A program made the position numbers and the translations under genes. A model generated the notes under the pieces. That model worked only from the letters and a program-made list of their open reading frames with translations. It made no database searches and had not been told where the DNA came from. Of a DNA stretch of 64,000 nucleotides, positions 54,994 to 64,000 are shown piece after piece. Location of the stretch: assembly GCF_027257875.1 (NCBI RefSeq), contig NZ_JAPVQY010000004.1, positions 186,001-250,000 on the forward strand, in the 5' to 3' direction. This DNA is from Burkholderia sp. IMCC1007. Its GTDB lineage: Bacteria > Pseudomonadota > Gammaproteobacteria > Burkholderiales > Burkholderiaceae. Each line of letters opens with the position of its first letter. Position 1 is the first letter of the stretch.

Positions 54994-55473
54994 ATGACCA
55001 ATCTGCACGACCTCCGCCTCGCCGTCAGCAGCCTGCTCGTGCTCACTGCCCGCAAGTGGCGCCGCACGAGCGACGAGGTGCTGACCGCCTACAACGTGTC
55101 CGAAGCCTGCGCGACGCCGCTGCTGATCGCCGGCCGCCTCGGCGAAGGCGTGCGCCAGGGCACGCTCGCCGAACACGTCGGCATCGAGGGGCCGTCGCTC
55201 GTGCGCCTGCTCGATCAGCTGTGCGCGGCCGGCCTCGCGCGCCGCGACGAGGATCCGCACGATCGCCGCGCGAAAACGATCTCGCTCACCGCGGCCGGCC
55301 GTGCGGTCACCGCCGGGATGGAAGAAGACCTGCGCGTGCTGCGCGCCCAGGTGCTCAAGGGCATTACGCGCGCCGATCTCGAAGCGACGCTGCGCGTGCT
55401 CAACGCATTCAACGCGGCCGATGCGCACCATCCGGCGTCGCGCCAGCCCCACCCTGCCGATTCCGCGTCATGA
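54994..55473 (+). CDS. MarR-family regulator of the efflux operon
   Basis: This 159-residue winged-helix protein has SEACATPLLIAGRLGEGVRQGTLAEHVGIE (helices 2-3), PSLVRLLDQLCAAGLARRDEDPHDRRAKTISLTAAGRA (recognition helix and wing). The ATG has no clear ribosome site and lies 28 bases from a palindrome, so the transcript may be nearly leaderless. Its stop overlaps the FUSC start (ATGA). It most likely represses the efflux operon until an aromatic acid binds, as MarR proteins in such operons do. Confidence 0.85.
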   Translation: MTNLHDLRLAVSSLLVLTARKWRRTSDEVLTAYNVSEACATPLLIAGRLGEGVRQGTLAEHVGIEGPSLVRLLDQLCAAGLARRDEDPHDRRAKTISLTAAGRAVTAGMEEDLRVLRAQVLKGITRADLEATLRVLNAFNAADAHHPASRQPHPADSAS

Positions 55474-57611
55474 CCTATCCGAGCCTTCGCGACTGGCTGT
55501 TCTCGGGCAAGACCTTCGCCGCGTCGATGCTGGCGCTGTACCTCGGCCTGTATTTCCAGCTGCCGCGCCCGTACTGGGCGATGGCGAGCGTCTATATCGT
55601 GTCGAACCCGTTCGTCGGCGCGACGCGCTCGAAGGCGCTGTATCGCGCGCTCGGCACCGCGCTCGGCGCGTCCGCCGCGATCCTGTTCGTGCCGCCGTTC
55701 GTCGAGACGCCGCTCCTGTTCAGCATCATCGTCGCGACGTGGTGCGGCACGCTGCTCTACCTCGCGATCTCCGACCGCACCGCGCGCAGCTACGTGTTCA
55801 TGCTCGCCGGCTATACGATGCCGCTCGTCGCGCTGCCGACCGTCACCGATCCGTCGACGATCTTCGACGTCGCGATCGCGCGAACCGAGGAAATCGTGCT
55901 CGGCATCGTGTGCGCGAGCGTGGTCGGCAGCGCCGTGTTCCCGAACCGGCTCGCGCCGACGCTGATCGAGCGCACCGACGCGTGGTTCCGCGACGCCGCG
56001 TTCTACGGTCGCGAGACGCTGTCCGGGCATCTCGCGGGCAAGGCGCTGTCCGCGTGCCGGCAACGCCTCGCCGCGACCATCACGGGCCTCGAATTCCTGC
56101 TGAGCCAGCTCAGCTACGACCACGCGCACCCGCGCGTGCTCGCGCGCGCGCAGGCGCTCGCGGGCCGGATGCAGCTGTTCCTGCCGCTGATGTCGTCGCT
56201 CGCCGATCCGCTGATCGCGCTGATGCGCGACCTGCACGTGCGCCCCGCCGCGCTCGACGCGCTGCTCGCCGACGCCGCGAAGTGGTTCGACGCCCCGCTG
56301 CCGGCCGTCACCGACGGCACCGACGGCGAGATGGCCAACGATCCGGTCGCGGACAACCTGCGCGCGCGCATCGCCGCGCTGCAGCCGCCCGACGCCGCAT
56401 TGACGAGCTGGGACGGCGCGCTGCTGTCGAACGCGCTGTGGCGGCTGCGTCAGGTCGTCGACATCTGGCAGGACTGCCGCTCGCTGCGCGCGCTGATCGC
56501 GAACGAGTCGGGCGTCTGGCAGCCGCGCTACCGGCACTGGCGGCTCGGCGGCACCGAGCGCTTCTTCGATCGCGGGATGATGCTGTTCTCGACGCTGACC
56601 GTGGTCGGCGCGATCGTGTTCGCGTGCTGGCTGTGGATCGAGTCCGGCTGGCACGACGGCGCGGGCGCCGTCACGCTCGTGGCCGTCGCCTGCAGCTTCT
56701 TCGCCGCGCTCGACGAGCCTGCGCCGCTGGTGTTCAAGTTCTTCCTCGCGACTACCGCGAGCGTCGTGTTCGCGGGCCTGTACCTGTTCGTCGTGCTGCC
56801 GCACGTGCACGACTTCCCGATGCTCGTGCTGATGTTCGCGGGGCCGTTCATCCTGATCGGCACGTTGCTGCCGCGCCCGCAGTTCAATATGGTCACGATG
56901 CTCGTCGCGGTGAACACCGCCACCTTCATCAGCATCCAGAGCGCATACGAAGCCGATTTCTTCGTGTTCCTGAACAGCAATCTCGCGGGCGTCGCCGGGC
57001 TGTTGTTTGCGTACGTGTGGACCCGCGCGACGCGCCCGTTCGGCGCGGAACTCGCGGTGCGGCGCCTGCAGCGCTCGGGCTGGGAAGACGTCGCGCGTTC
57101 CGCGTCGACGCAGCCGCTCGACGACCAGCGCAACCACGCATCGCGGATGCTCGATCGCGTCACGCAGTTGCTGCCGCGGCTGGGTGCGTCCGACGATCAC
57201 CGCCACCCGTCGATCGAAAGCTTCCGCGACCTGCGCATCGCACTGAACGCGCTCGACTTGCGCCGCACGCGCCGCAAGCTGTCGGGCGAGCTGCCCGACG
57301 CGATCGATCGCGTGCTGGCAGGCGTGACCGATCACTACACGCGCTGCGTGGCCGCGAACGCGCGCCAGCCCGCGCCGCCGGCGCTGCTCGCATCGATCGA
57401 CGACGCGCTGCAGCGCGTGGCCGGCCGCAACCTGCCGGGCGCCGTCACGCCGGACGACGGCACGACGCCGCTTCCGGCAGCGCCGGCCTCGCCGGCAACG
57501 CATCGCTGGCTGCGCGACACGCTGCACGCGCTCGTCGGCCTGCGCCTGTCGCTGTATCCGGCCGCGTCCGCGCAGCCTCCGCATGCAACGCCGGACGGAG
57601 CACGCGCATGA
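55470..57611 (+). CDS. FUSC-family aromatic-acid efflux inner-membrane protein (AaeB-like)
   Basis: This 713-residue protein has two FUSC membrane blocks: one N-terminal (SMLALYLGLYFQLPRPYWAMASVYIV onward, about residues 15-180) and one central (STLTVVGAIVFACWLWIESGW onward, about 370-520), separated by a cytoplasmic region. The C-terminal soluble tail is long. The family includes AaeB, which exports p-hydroxybenzoate-like acids with an HlyD partner. It is coupled by a 4-base overlap to MarR and followed by DUF1656, HlyD and OprM genes, the complete tripartite set. Confidence 0.88.
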   Translation: MTYPSLRDWLFSGKTFAASMLALYLGLYFQLPRPYWAMASVYIVSNPFVGATRSKALYRALGTALGASAAILFVPPFVETPLLFSIIVATWCGTLLYLAISDRTARSYVFMLAGYTMPLVALPTVTDPSTIFDVAIARTEEIVLGIVCASVVGSAVFPNRLAPTLIERTDAWFRDAAFYGRETLSGHLAGKALSACRQRLAATITGLEFLLSQLSYDHAHPRVLARAQALAGRMQLFLPLMSSLADPLIALMRDLHVRPAALDALLADAAKWFDAPLPAVTDGTDGEMANDPVADNLRARIAALQPPDAALTSWDGALLSNALWRLRQVVDIWQDCRSLRALIANESGVWQPRYRHWRLGGTERFFDRGMMLFSTLTVVGAIVFACWLWIESGWHDGAGAVTLVAVACSFFAALDEPAPLVFKFFLATTASVVFAGLYLFVVLPHVHDFPMLVLMFAGPFILIGTLLPRPQFNMVTMLVAVNTATFISIQSAYEADFFVFLNSNLAGVAGLLFAYVWTRATRPFGAELAVRRLQRSGWEDVARSASTQPLDDQRNHASRMLDRVTQLLPRLGASDDHRHPSIESFRDLRIALNALDLRRTRRKLSGELPDAIDRVLAGVTDHYTRCVAANARQPAPPALLASIDDALQRVAGRNLPGAVTPDDGTTPLPAAPASPATHRWLRDTLHALVGLRLSLYPAASAQPPHATPDGARA

Positions 57612-57645
57612 TCCCGCTTTCCAACCTGTCTTTCCGACCGCGACC

Positions 57646-57858
57646 ATGATCGGCGAAATCGACATCTTCGGCGTATTCGTGCCGGCTCCGCTCGTGCTGA
57701 TGCTGATCGCCTATCTGATCAACATCGTCGTGCGCGCGGTGCTCGAACGCGTCGGCTTTTACCGCCTCGTCTGGCACCGTTCGATCTTCGACCTCGGCAT
57801 CTACGTGTTCGTGTTTGCTGCAGTCGTGATCGTGTCTCACCATCTCGTGGCTACCTAA
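57646..57858 (+). CDS. DUF1656 small membrane protein (AaeX-like)
   Basis: This 70-residue protein has two membrane helices (VPAPLVLMLIAYLINIVVRAV and LGIYVFVFAAVVIVSHHLV) with a short basic loop between. DUF1656 proteins are standard small partners in FUSC/HlyD efflux operons (AaeX in E. coli). It lies 34 bases after the FUSC gene and two before the HlyD gene. Confidence 0.85.
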   Translation: MIGEIDIFGVFVPAPLVLMLIAYLINIVVRAVLERVGFYRLVWHRSIFDLGIYVFVFAAVVIVSHHLVAT

Positions 57859-57860
57859 TC

Positions 57861-58835
57861 GTGAAAAAAACCTGGCTCTCGGCAGGGCAGATCCTGCTCA
57901 CCCTGATCGTCGTCGTCGTGGCTGCCCTCGTGCTGTGGCGCATCATCAACTACTACATGTTCTCGCCGTGGACGCGCGACGGGCACGTGCGCGCCGACGT
58001 GATCCAGGTCGCGCCCGACGTGTCCGGGCTCATCACCGCCGTGCACGTCGTGGACAACCAGGAAGTCCGGCGCGGCCAGGTGCTGTTCGTGATCGACCAG
58101 GCACGCTACACGCTCGCGGAGCGGCTCGCCGAGGCGACGCTCGCGCAACGCACCGCGACGCTCGCGCAGGCCAAGCGCGAATACGCGCGCAACCTGCAGC
58201 TCGGCAACCTCGTGGCAAGCGAGCAGGTCGAGGAAAGCCGCACGCGTGTCGAGCAGGGCGAAGCCGCCGTCGCCGATGCGCGGGTGTCGCTCGACACCGC
58301 GAAGTTGAATCTGCAGCGCACGACGATCGTGAGCCCCGTCGACGGCTACCTGAACGACCGCGCGCCGCGCGTCGGCGAATACGTGCCGGCCGGCCGCGCG
58401 CTGCTGTCGGTCGTCGATCGCAATTCGTTCCGTGTCGACGGCTACTTCGAGGAAACCAAGCTGCGCGGCATCCATATCGGCCAGCCCGTCGACATCGTCG
58501 TGATGGGCGAACCGCATCCGCTGCGCGGCCACGTGCAGAGCATCGTCGCCGCGATCGAGGATCGCGACCGGACGCAGGGCGCGAACCTGCTGCCGAACGT
58601 GAACCCCGCATTCAGCTGGGTGCGGCTCGCGCAGCGCGTGCCGGTGCGTGTCGCGCTCGACGAGGTGCCCGACGATTTCCGGATGATTGCCGGGCGCACC
58701 GCGACCGTCGCGATGCGCGCCGATACGCGCCGTGACGACCGCCGTGGCGACACCACGAAGCCGGCCGTCGGCGCTTCGACCGCCGCAGCGGCGTCGTCGC
58801 CCGCGCCCGCAAGCGCAGCGGGGGCCTCGCAATGA
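57861..58835 (+). CDS. HlyD-family periplasmic adaptor (AaeA-like)
   Basis: This 324-residue membrane fusion protein has an N-terminal anchor helix (ILLTLIVVVVAALVLWRII), a biotinyl-lipoyl half-motif (DVSGLITAVHVVDNQEVRRGQVLFVID), an alpha hairpin, and the second half (TTIVSPVDGYLNDRAPRVGEYV) with beta-barrel. It links the FUSC pump to the outer-membrane channel. It starts with GTG two bases after the DUF1656 stop, so translation is coupled. An Ala/Ser-rich C-terminal tail is present. Confidence 0.88.
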   Translation: MKKTWLSAGQILLTLIVVVVAALVLWRIINYYMFSPWTRDGHVRADVIQVAPDVSGLITAVHVVDNQEVRRGQVLFVIDQARYTLAERLAEATLAQRTATLAQAKREYARNLQLGNLVASEQVEESRTRVEQGEAAVADARVSLDTAKLNLQRTTIVSPVDGYLNDRAPRVGEYVPAGRALLSVVDRNSFRVDGYFEETKLRGIHIGQPVDIVVMGEPHPLRGHVQSIVAAIEDRDRTQGANLLPNVNPAFSWVRLAQRVPVRVALDEVPDDFRMIAGRTATVAMRADTRRDDRRGDTTKPAVGASTAAAASSPAPASAAGASQ

Positions 58836-60331
58836 AGCGACACGGCCTGCGCCTCGCGGCGGCGCTTACGCCGCTCGCGCTCGCACTCGGCGCGTGCAAA
58901 TCCGTCGGCCCCGACTACACGCTGCCGCAGCAGGCGTACGTGAACGCGCCGCTCGCGAACCATGCGCTCGACGACGCGGACGGCAAGCTCGTATCGCGCG
59001 ACGCGGTGCCCGGCAACTGGTGGCAGCTGTACGACGATCCCGTCCTCGACGATCTCGTGCGCAGCGCGCTGAAATCCAACACCGACCTGCGCGTGGCCGC
59101 GGCCAACCTCGCGCGCTCGCGGGCGGCGCTGGAAGTCGCGAACCAGCAGGGCGGCTTCTCCGGCAAAGCGGAAGCAGCCGTGCAGCGCGCGCAGGAATCG
59201 GCCGAGCAATATCTGCTCGAAAACAAGCTGCCGGTCGTCAACGAAGGCACGGTCGGCATCAGCGTGTCGTACGAGCTCGACCTGTTCGGCAAGTTGCGGC
59301 GCGGCGTCGAGGCCGCGCGCGCCGACAGCGACGCCGTCAAGGCGGCCGCCGATCTGGCGCGCATCACCGTCGTCGCCGATGTCGTGCGCGCGTACGTCGA
59401 ATCGTGCTCCGCCGGCGACGAGCTCGCGATCGCGAAGCAGTCGCTCGCGCTGCAGCAGCAGCGCGTGACGCTGTCGCAGCGGCTGCGCGATGCCGGACGC
59501 GGCAACCAGACCGACGTGACGCGCGGCGTCACGCAGGTGCGCACGCTGTCGGCCGACATCCCGCGTTTCGAAGGCCGTCGCAAGATCGCGCAATACCAGC
59601 TCGCCGCGCTGCTCGCGCGTTCGCCGGCCGATCTGCCGAAGGCGGTCGCCGAATGCGAGCGCCTGCCGCAGTTGCGCCAGCCGATCCCGATCGGCGACGG
59701 CGCCGCGCTGCTGCGCCGCCGCCCGGATGTTCGCGAAGCCGAGCGCCAGCTCGCCGCCGCGACCGCGCGCATCGGCGTCGCGACCGCCGCGCTGTATCCG
59801 TCGATCAGCATCGGCGCGTCGGCCGGGTCGGTCGGTGTCGCCGGCGATCTCTTCTCGTCGACCACCAACCGCTGGTCGTTCGGACCGCTGATCAGCTGGT
59901 CGTTTCCGATCAACGGCCAGCGTGCGCGCGTGCAGGAAGCCGAAGCCGCGACGGGCGGTGCGCTCGCGCACTTCGACGGCGTCGTGCTGAACGCACTGCG
60001 CGAAACGCAGTCGAGCCTCGCGACTTACGCGGCCGACGTGCAGCGCACCGACGCACTGCGCACCGCGTACGAATCGGCGCGCAGTTCCGCCGACGAAACG
60101 CACCGGCTCTATCGGGCAGGCCGCGAATCGTTCATCTCCGATCTCGATGCGACGCGCACGCTGACCAGCGTGCACGCGCAGGTCGCCGCGGCCGAAGGGC
60201 AGGTCGCAGCCGACCAGGTGCGGCTGTTCCTCGCGCTCGGCGGCGGATGGGAGGGCGACGCGGCGGCCGCTGCCGCGCCGCAGACGTCGGCGGCCGGCGC
60301 GCCGGTCGCCGCGTCGGCCAGCGCCAAGTAA
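58832..60331 (+). CDS. OprM/NodT-type outer-membrane efflux lipoprotein
   Basis: This 499-residue TolC-family channel has a lipoprotein signal with LALGA-C (Cys about residue 22), two efflux-protein repeats (LKSNTDLRVAAANLARSRAALEVANQQ; RPDVREAERQLAAATARIGVATAALYPSISIGASAG) and the typical LDLFGKLRRGVEAA and FISDLDATRTLTSVHAQVAAAEGQ coils. It exports the substrate across the outer membrane together with the upstream FUSC and HlyD proteins. Its ATG overlaps the HlyD stop by four bases. Confidence 0.88.
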   Translation: MKRHGLRLAAALTPLALALGACKSVGPDYTLPQQAYVNAPLANHALDDADGKLVSRDAVPGNWWQLYDDPVLDDLVRSALKSNTDLRVAAANLARSRAALEVANQQGGFSGKAEAAVQRAQESAEQYLLENKLPVVNEGTVGISVSYELDLFGKLRRGVEAARADSDAVKAAADLARITVVADVVRAYVESCSAGDELAIAKQSLALQQQRVTLSQRLRDAGRGNQTDVTRGVTQVRTLSADIPRFEGRRKIAQYQLAALLARSPADLPKAVAECERLPQLRQPIPIGDGAALLRRRPDVREAERQLAAATARIGVATAALYPSISIGASAGSVGVAGDLFSSTTNRWSFGPLISWSFPINGQRARVQEAEAATGGALAHFDGVVLNALRETQSSLATYAADVQRTDALRTAYESARSSADETHRLYRAGRESFISDLDATRTLTSVHAQVAAAEGQVAADQVRLFLALGGGWEGDAAAAAAPQTSAAGAPVAASASAK

Positions 60332-60347
60332 TCGTGCGGCGCGGCGC

Positions 60348-61457
60348 CTAGAAGCGCGTCTGCACGCCGACGCGCGCCAGCAGCTGGTTCGGGCCGCTGG
60401 ACGCGCCATCCGGCTCGACGATGCCGCTGATCAATGCCTGCGCGCCGGCGTTCGTCCGCTGGTAGACGGCGGCCGCGTAGACCGTGGTTCGCTTCGACAG
60501 GAAGTAATCGACCGACGCACTCAGCTGATGTGCGTGATTGTTGTCGAGGAACGCGTTGCCCTTCATGTACAGGTAGCTCCCGCCGAGTTGCAGCGCCGGC
60601 GTGACGAGATACGTCGCGCCCAGTTCGCCCTGCGCGATCGCGCCGCCGTTCGCGCCGTTGCGCACGGTCGTGACGAGCGCGCTTGTCGACAGCTTGCCGA
60701 AATCGTAGCGTGCGCCGACACCCCAGTTTCGAATGCCGACCTGCGGGCCGCCGGGTTGCAGATACTTGACTTCGGTGTACGCGGCGGCTGCGCCGAACGC
60801 GCCGTGATCGTAGTTCAGCCCTGCGCTGACACTGCTACCGCTTCCGATGGACCCCGGCACGCCGCCGAACCCGTACATCGCGCCCATCCGGAATCCGAGG
60901 ATGGAGGGCGACTGATACTTGACCGAATTCGCAATCGTCTGGCCGGACATCCGGTCCCAGTCGAACTGCGCCGCGTACGGCGGGTTGTACGGGAGTGCGA
61001 TCTTCTGGAACGGGCCCGCACGAAAGTCGTACAACCCCGCTACCGCGAACGCCGCATCGGTGCGCCCGAAGAACAGCGCATCGATCATGAAGTCGTACTG
61101 GTTCCCCAACCTGATCGAGCCGAACCGGTTGTTCGTCAGCCCGACCCATGCATTGCGCGCGAAGATACCCTTCCCCGGCGGCTGGATCGCACCGGTTCCC
61201 ATCGAAATCTGGCTCGCGAGATCGAATACCGCGTGCGTGCCGCCGCCCAGATCCTCGTCGCCCTTGAAGCCCAGCAGATTGGGCGCCATGATGCCGTCAT
61301 CGAACTTCAGGTTGCCGTGTCCGCCCGAATTGCTGACGTAAGTGACGCCCGCATCCACAAGACCGTACAAGGTAACGCTGCTGTCCGGTGCGGCCTGCGC
61401 GCCGGTCGCACCCGCCGCAACGCCGGCGGCAACACTCCACGAGATCACCCTTTTCAT
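60348..61457 (-). CDS. OmpC-type outer-membrane porin
   Basis: This 369-residue porin has a signal peptide ending ATGAQAAPDSSVTLYG, strands such as FKGDEDLGGGTHAVFDLAS and RLGNQYDFMIDALFFGR, and a C-terminal QTRF ending in Phe. GGAGACGAGC precedes the ATG. It lies 161 bases downstream of the meta-cleavage operon on the same strand, and may be part of it, as an entry pore for its aromatic substrate. Confidence 0.88.
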   Translation of the reverse strand: MKRVISWSVAAGVAAGATGAQAAPDSSVTLYGLVDAGVTYVSNSGGHGNLKFDDGIMAPNLLGFKGDEDLGGGTHAVFDLASQISMGTGAIQPPGKGIFARNAWVGLTNNRFGSIRLGNQYDFMIDALFFGRTDAAFAVAGLYDFRAGPFQKIALPYNPPYAAQFDWDRMSGQTIANSVKYQSPSILGFRMGAMYGFGGVPGSIGSGSSVSAGLNYDHGAFGAAAAYTEVKYLQPGGPQVGIRNWGVGARYDFGKLSTSALVTTVRNGANGGAIAQGELGATYLVTPALQLGGSYLYMKGNAFLDNNHAHQLSASVDYFLSKRTTVYAAAVYQRTNAGAQALISGIVEPDGASSGPNQLLARVGVQTRF

Positions 61458-61618
61458 TGCTCGTCTCCATTGACCTGACTTCCGGTTTATTTAGTTATGT
61501 TGATTGTTATGCCTATGCACGACACAGCGAAGCATCGTGTGCCGGCACACCTGGAATGAACCCTTCGGTGCCGGTCGTCTACCGCATGCCGCAAGCGGCC
61601 GCCGCGCGGCCGATCATG

Positions 61619-62641
61619 CTATCGGGCCGGCGAGCCCGTATCGAGAAGATCCAGCGCGACGTCGACGATCATGTCCTCCTGACCGCCGACCATCCCGCGC
61701 TTGCCGAGTTCGACCAGAATGTCGACCGTCTTCAGCCCGTACTTCGCTGCCGCCGCCTCCGAGTGGCGCAGGAAACTCGAATAAACGCCCGCATACCCGA
61801 GCGCGAGCGTCTCGCGGTCGACACGTACCGGACGATCCTGCAACGGCCGCACGATGTCGTCGGCCGCGTCCATCAGCGTGTAGAGATCCGTGCCGTGGTG
61901 CCAGCCCATGCGCTCGGCCGCCGCGATGAACACCTCGAGCGGCGCGTTGCCGGCGCCGGCCCCCATGCCGGCGAGACTCGCATCGATCCGGTCGCAACCC
62001 TCCTCGACGGCCACGATCGAGTTCGCGACGCCGAGGCTCAGGTTGTGGTGCGCATGAATGCCCGTCTGCGTGCCGGGTTTCAGCACGGCCTTGAGTGCCC
62101 GGAAGCGATCGCGCACGTCGTTCATGCCGAGCGCGCCGCCCGAATCGACCACGTAGATGCAGGTCGCGCCGTAGCTCTCCATTTTTTTCGCCTCGACAGC
62201 CAGGCGCTCCGGCGTCGTCATATGGCTCATCATCAGGAAGCCGACCGTATCCATCCCGAGCGAGCGCGCACATTCGATATGCTGCTTCGAGATATCCGCC
62301 TCGGTACAGTGCGTCGCGACGCGTACGACGCGCGCGCCCGCCGCGTGGGCGGCCTTCAGGTCGTGGATCGTGCCGATGCCCGGCAACAGCAGCGTCGCGA
62401 TCCGCGCGTGCGTGACCACGTCCGCCACCGCCTCGATCCATTCGAGATCGCTGTGCGCGCCGAATCCGTAGTTGAAGCTCGATCCCTGCAGGCCGTCGCC
62501 GTGCGCGACTTCGATGCTGTCGACCTTCGCGGCATCGAGTGCGCGGGCGATCGCCTGCACGTTGTCGATCGAGTATTGATGGCGGATCGCGTGGCTGCCG
62601 TCGCGCAGCGTGACGTCCGAGATGTAGAGCTTGTTGCTCAT
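61619..62641 (-). CDS. mhpE: 4-hydroxy-2-oxovalerate aldolase
   Basis: This 340-residue class II aldolase has [17 protein letters not shown] near the N-terminus (Arg and Asp of the active site), the [16 protein letters not shown] metal site and the [18 protein letters not shown] loop, with a C-terminal DmpG-like communication domain. It splits 4-hydroxy-2-oxovalerate into pyruvate and acetaldehyde, and works in complex with the acylating acetaldehyde dehydrogenase encoded 13 bases upstream. This is the last enzyme of a meta-cleavage lower pathway. Confidence 0.93.
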   Translation of the reverse strand: MSNKLYISDVTLRDGSHAIRHQYSIDNVQAIARALDAAKVDSIEVAHGDGLQGSSFNYGFGAHSDLEWIEAVADVVTHARIATLLLPGIGTIHDLKAAHAAGARVVRVATHCTEADISKQHIECARSLGMDTVGFLMMSHMTTPERLAVEAKKMESYGATCIYVVDSGGALGMNDVRDRFRALKAVLKPGTQTGIHAHHNLSLGVANSIVAVEEGCDRIDASLAGMGAGAGNAPLEVFIAAAERMGWHHGTDLYTLMDAADDIVRPLQDRPVRVDRETLALGYAGVYSSFLRHSEAAAAKYGLKTVDILVELGKRGMVGGQEDMIVDVALDLLDTGSPAR

Positions 62642-62654
62642 GGTGAAGGCTCCG

Positions 62655-63602
62655 TTACGCGTTCGCGCGTTGCAGCGACTGCGCCATGCGCTCGGCGGTC
62701 GCGAGCGCGGCGGACGTCATGATGTCAAGGTTGCCGGCATACGCGGGCAAATAGTGCGCGGCGCCCTCGACCTCGATGAAGATCGACGTCTTCAGTCCGC
62801 TCACGCGGCCGAGGCCCGGGATATTCAACGGCGCGGACGCGGGAATCGTGTCGAACTGCACGGTCTGCTTCAGACGATAGCCCGGCACGTACACCTGTAC
62901 CGCGCGCGCCATCTCGTCGACCGAGGCGGCAATCGCCGCCGCGTCGGCCGGTTCCGACAGCACGTAGACGGTGTCGCGCATCATCACCGGCGGCTCGGCC
63001 GGATTCAGCACGATGATCGCCTTGCCGTGCGCCGCACCGCCCACTGCCTCGATCGCCTTGGACGTCGTCTCGGTGAATTCGTCGATGTTCGCACGCGTGC
63101 CCGGCCCTGCCGACTTGCTGCTGATCGACGCGACGATCTCCGCGTAGTGCGCCTTCGCGACGCGCGATACCGCCGCGACCATCGGGATCGTCGCCTGCCC
63201 GCCGCAGGTCACCATGTTCACGTTCGGCGCGTCGAGATGTTCGTCGAGATTGACGACCGGCACGCAGTACGGGCCGATCGCGGCAGGTGTCAGGTCGATG
63301 CAGCGAATGCCCGGCTTCAGCGCACGCAGGAATGCGTCGTTCTTCACGTGCGCGCCGGCCGACGTCGCATCGAATACGAAGTCGATATCGTCGAACACCG
63401 GCAGCCGCGCCAGTCCTTCGACACCTTCGTGCGTCGTCGCGACGCCGAGGCGCGCCGCGCGCGCGAGCCCGTCGGAAGCCGGATCGATGCCGACCATCGC
63501 GGCCACGTCGAGATGCCGCGCGTGCCGCATGATCTTGATCATCAGGTCGGTGCCGATGTTGCCCGAACCGATGATCGCGGCCTTGAGTTTTGGAATGCCC
63601 AT
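62655..63602 (-). CDS. mhpF: Acylating acetaldehyde dehydrogenase
   Basis: This 315-residue enzyme has the N-terminal [21 protein letters not shown] nucleotide fold, catalytic Cys in [18 protein letters not shown] (near residue 130), and [16 protein letters not shown]. It converts acetaldehyde to acetyl-CoA with NAD and CoA, channelling from the aldolase partner. The ATG at 63602 has GAGGA upstream. It is 8 bases downstream of the hydratase gene, forming a single operon. Confidence 0.93.
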   Translation of the reverse strand: MGIPKLKAAIIGSGNIGTDLMIKIMRHARHLDVAAMVGIDPASDGLARAARLGVATTHEGVEGLARLPVFDDIDFVFDATSAGAHVKNDAFLRALKPGIRCIDLTPAAIGPYCVPVVNLDEHLDAPNVNMVTCGGQATIPMVAAVSRVAKAHYAEIVASISSKSAGPGTRANIDEFTETTSKAIEAVGGAAHGKAIIVLNPAEPPVMMRDTVYVLSEPADAAAIAASVDEMARAVQVYVPGYRLKQTVQFDTIPASAPLNIPGLGRVSGLKTSIFIEVEGAAHYLPAYAGNLDIMTSAALATAERMAQSLQRANA

Positions 63603-63610
63603 GGAAATCC

Positions 63611-64000
63611 TCAATCGATAAAAGCCGCGCGCACGCCGCCGAGGCCGGCGATCTGCGCGGTGAACGTGCCGGGCGACGTAACGGCGACCATCGGTCCGAG
63701 TGCGCCGGTCAGGATCATGTCGCCGGCACGCAGCGGCGTGCCGAGCTGCACCATCCGGTCGGCCAGCCATGCGGCCGCATTCAACGGATGGCCGAGGCAG
63801 GCCGCGCCGGTGCCGCGCGACAGCACGGTCTCGCCCGACGACAGCGTCATCTCGCAGCCCGCGAGATCGAGATCCTTCAACGGCACGGGCCGGCCGCCGA
63901 GCACGAACAGCGCGCTCGACGCGTTGTCGGCGACCGTGTCGACGAAACGGATGTCCCAGTCGGTGATGCGGCTGTCGACGACTTCGATTGCCGCAAGCGC
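63611..64000 (-). CDS. mhpD: 2-keto-4-pentenoate hydratase (partial, C-terminal part)
   Basis: The last about 130 codons of an FAH-superfamily hydratase are in the window: [57 protein letters not shown] in pieces, and [21 protein letters not shown] at the C-terminus. The family is MhpD/DmpE/XylJ, which hydrates 2-hydroxypenta-2,4-dienoate to 4-hydroxy-2-oxovalerate, the aldolase substrate. The gene runs off the right edge; upstream genes of the aromatic pathway are outside the window. Confidence 0.9.
   Translation of the reverse strand, partial: ALAAIEVVDSRITDWDIRFVDTVADNASSALFVLGGRPVPLKDLDLAGCEMTLSSGETVLSRGTGAACLGHPLNAAAWLADRMVQLGTPLRAGDMILTGALGPMVAVTSPGTFTAQIAGLGGVRAAFID

Noticed and set aside
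1-64000. tRNA, rRNA, insertion sequences, phage or integrase genes
   Set aside because: None recognised. There are no transposase or integrase motifs, no terminal inverted repeats flanking the disrupted genes, and no tRNA-like cloverleaf noticed by eye.

Overview
The window looks like a secondary replicon of a Burkholderia, most likely of the cepacia complex. It is GC-rich with strong third-position G/C bias, dense in catabolic operons and LysR/MarR/AraC regulators, and it carries three OmpC-type porins, a FUSC/DUF1656/HlyD/OprM efflux operon and a sulfone-utilisation (sfn) locus. The reading is by eye from sequence and family knowledge; no database search was run.

Layout. (1) 1-9.5 kb: a phthalate catabolic locus. 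It has a porin, a second quinolinate phosphoribosyltransferase (ophE type), a MarR regulator, 4,5-dihydroxyphthalate decarboxylase (ophC) and a phthalate permease (ophD) on the minus strand. Divergent from these are the dioxygenase reductase (ophA1), oxygenase (ophA2) and dihydrodiol dehydrogenase (ophB). Three copies of one 16-bp palindrome sit upstream of ophE and between ophD and ophA1. (2) 9.9-17.7 kb: an ABC exporter, a second porin, two small hypothetical genes, a deletion scar joining the 3' ends of a LysR gene and an EamA transporter gene, a LivK-type binding protein and a small HTH protein. (3) 17.8-27 kb: a fused indolepyruvate ferredoxin oxidoreductase with a divergent LysR, then a LysR - aconitase-family enzyme - MFS transporter unit. 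(4) 27-38.5 kb: an apparent amine or amino-acid catabolic locus. It has three FAD oxidoreductases, a P5C-reductase-like enzyme, a 2-hydroxyacid dehydrogenase, an aldehyde dehydrogenase, RidA, a cupin, an MFS carrier and a GlxA/AraC activator. (5) 38.6-46.7 kb: a YdiJ-type D-2-hydroxyglutarate dehydrogenase, two LysR regulators, a LysE exporter, a SnoaL-like protein, a methyltransferase and a decayed Crp/Fnr gene in a stretch of visibly lower GC. (6) 46.9-49.9 kb: a damaged sulfone locus with an sfnG fragment, intact msuE-type FMN reductase, a consensus sigma-54 promoter and a SfnR-type activator. (7) 50-60.3 kb: a repeat-rich lipoprotein, a fused dihydroxyacetone kinase, an MHS-family permease, and a MarR-controlled aromatic-acid efflux operon. 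(8) 60.3-64 kb: a third porin and a meta-cleavage lower-pathway operon (hydratase, acylating acetaldehyde dehydrogenase, 4-hydroxy-2-oxovalerate aldolase) running off the right edge.

The overall theme is uptake, breakdown and efflux of aromatic and organic acids. Signs of gene loss (LysR/EamA, sfnG, Crp) show that this accessory region is still being remodelled.
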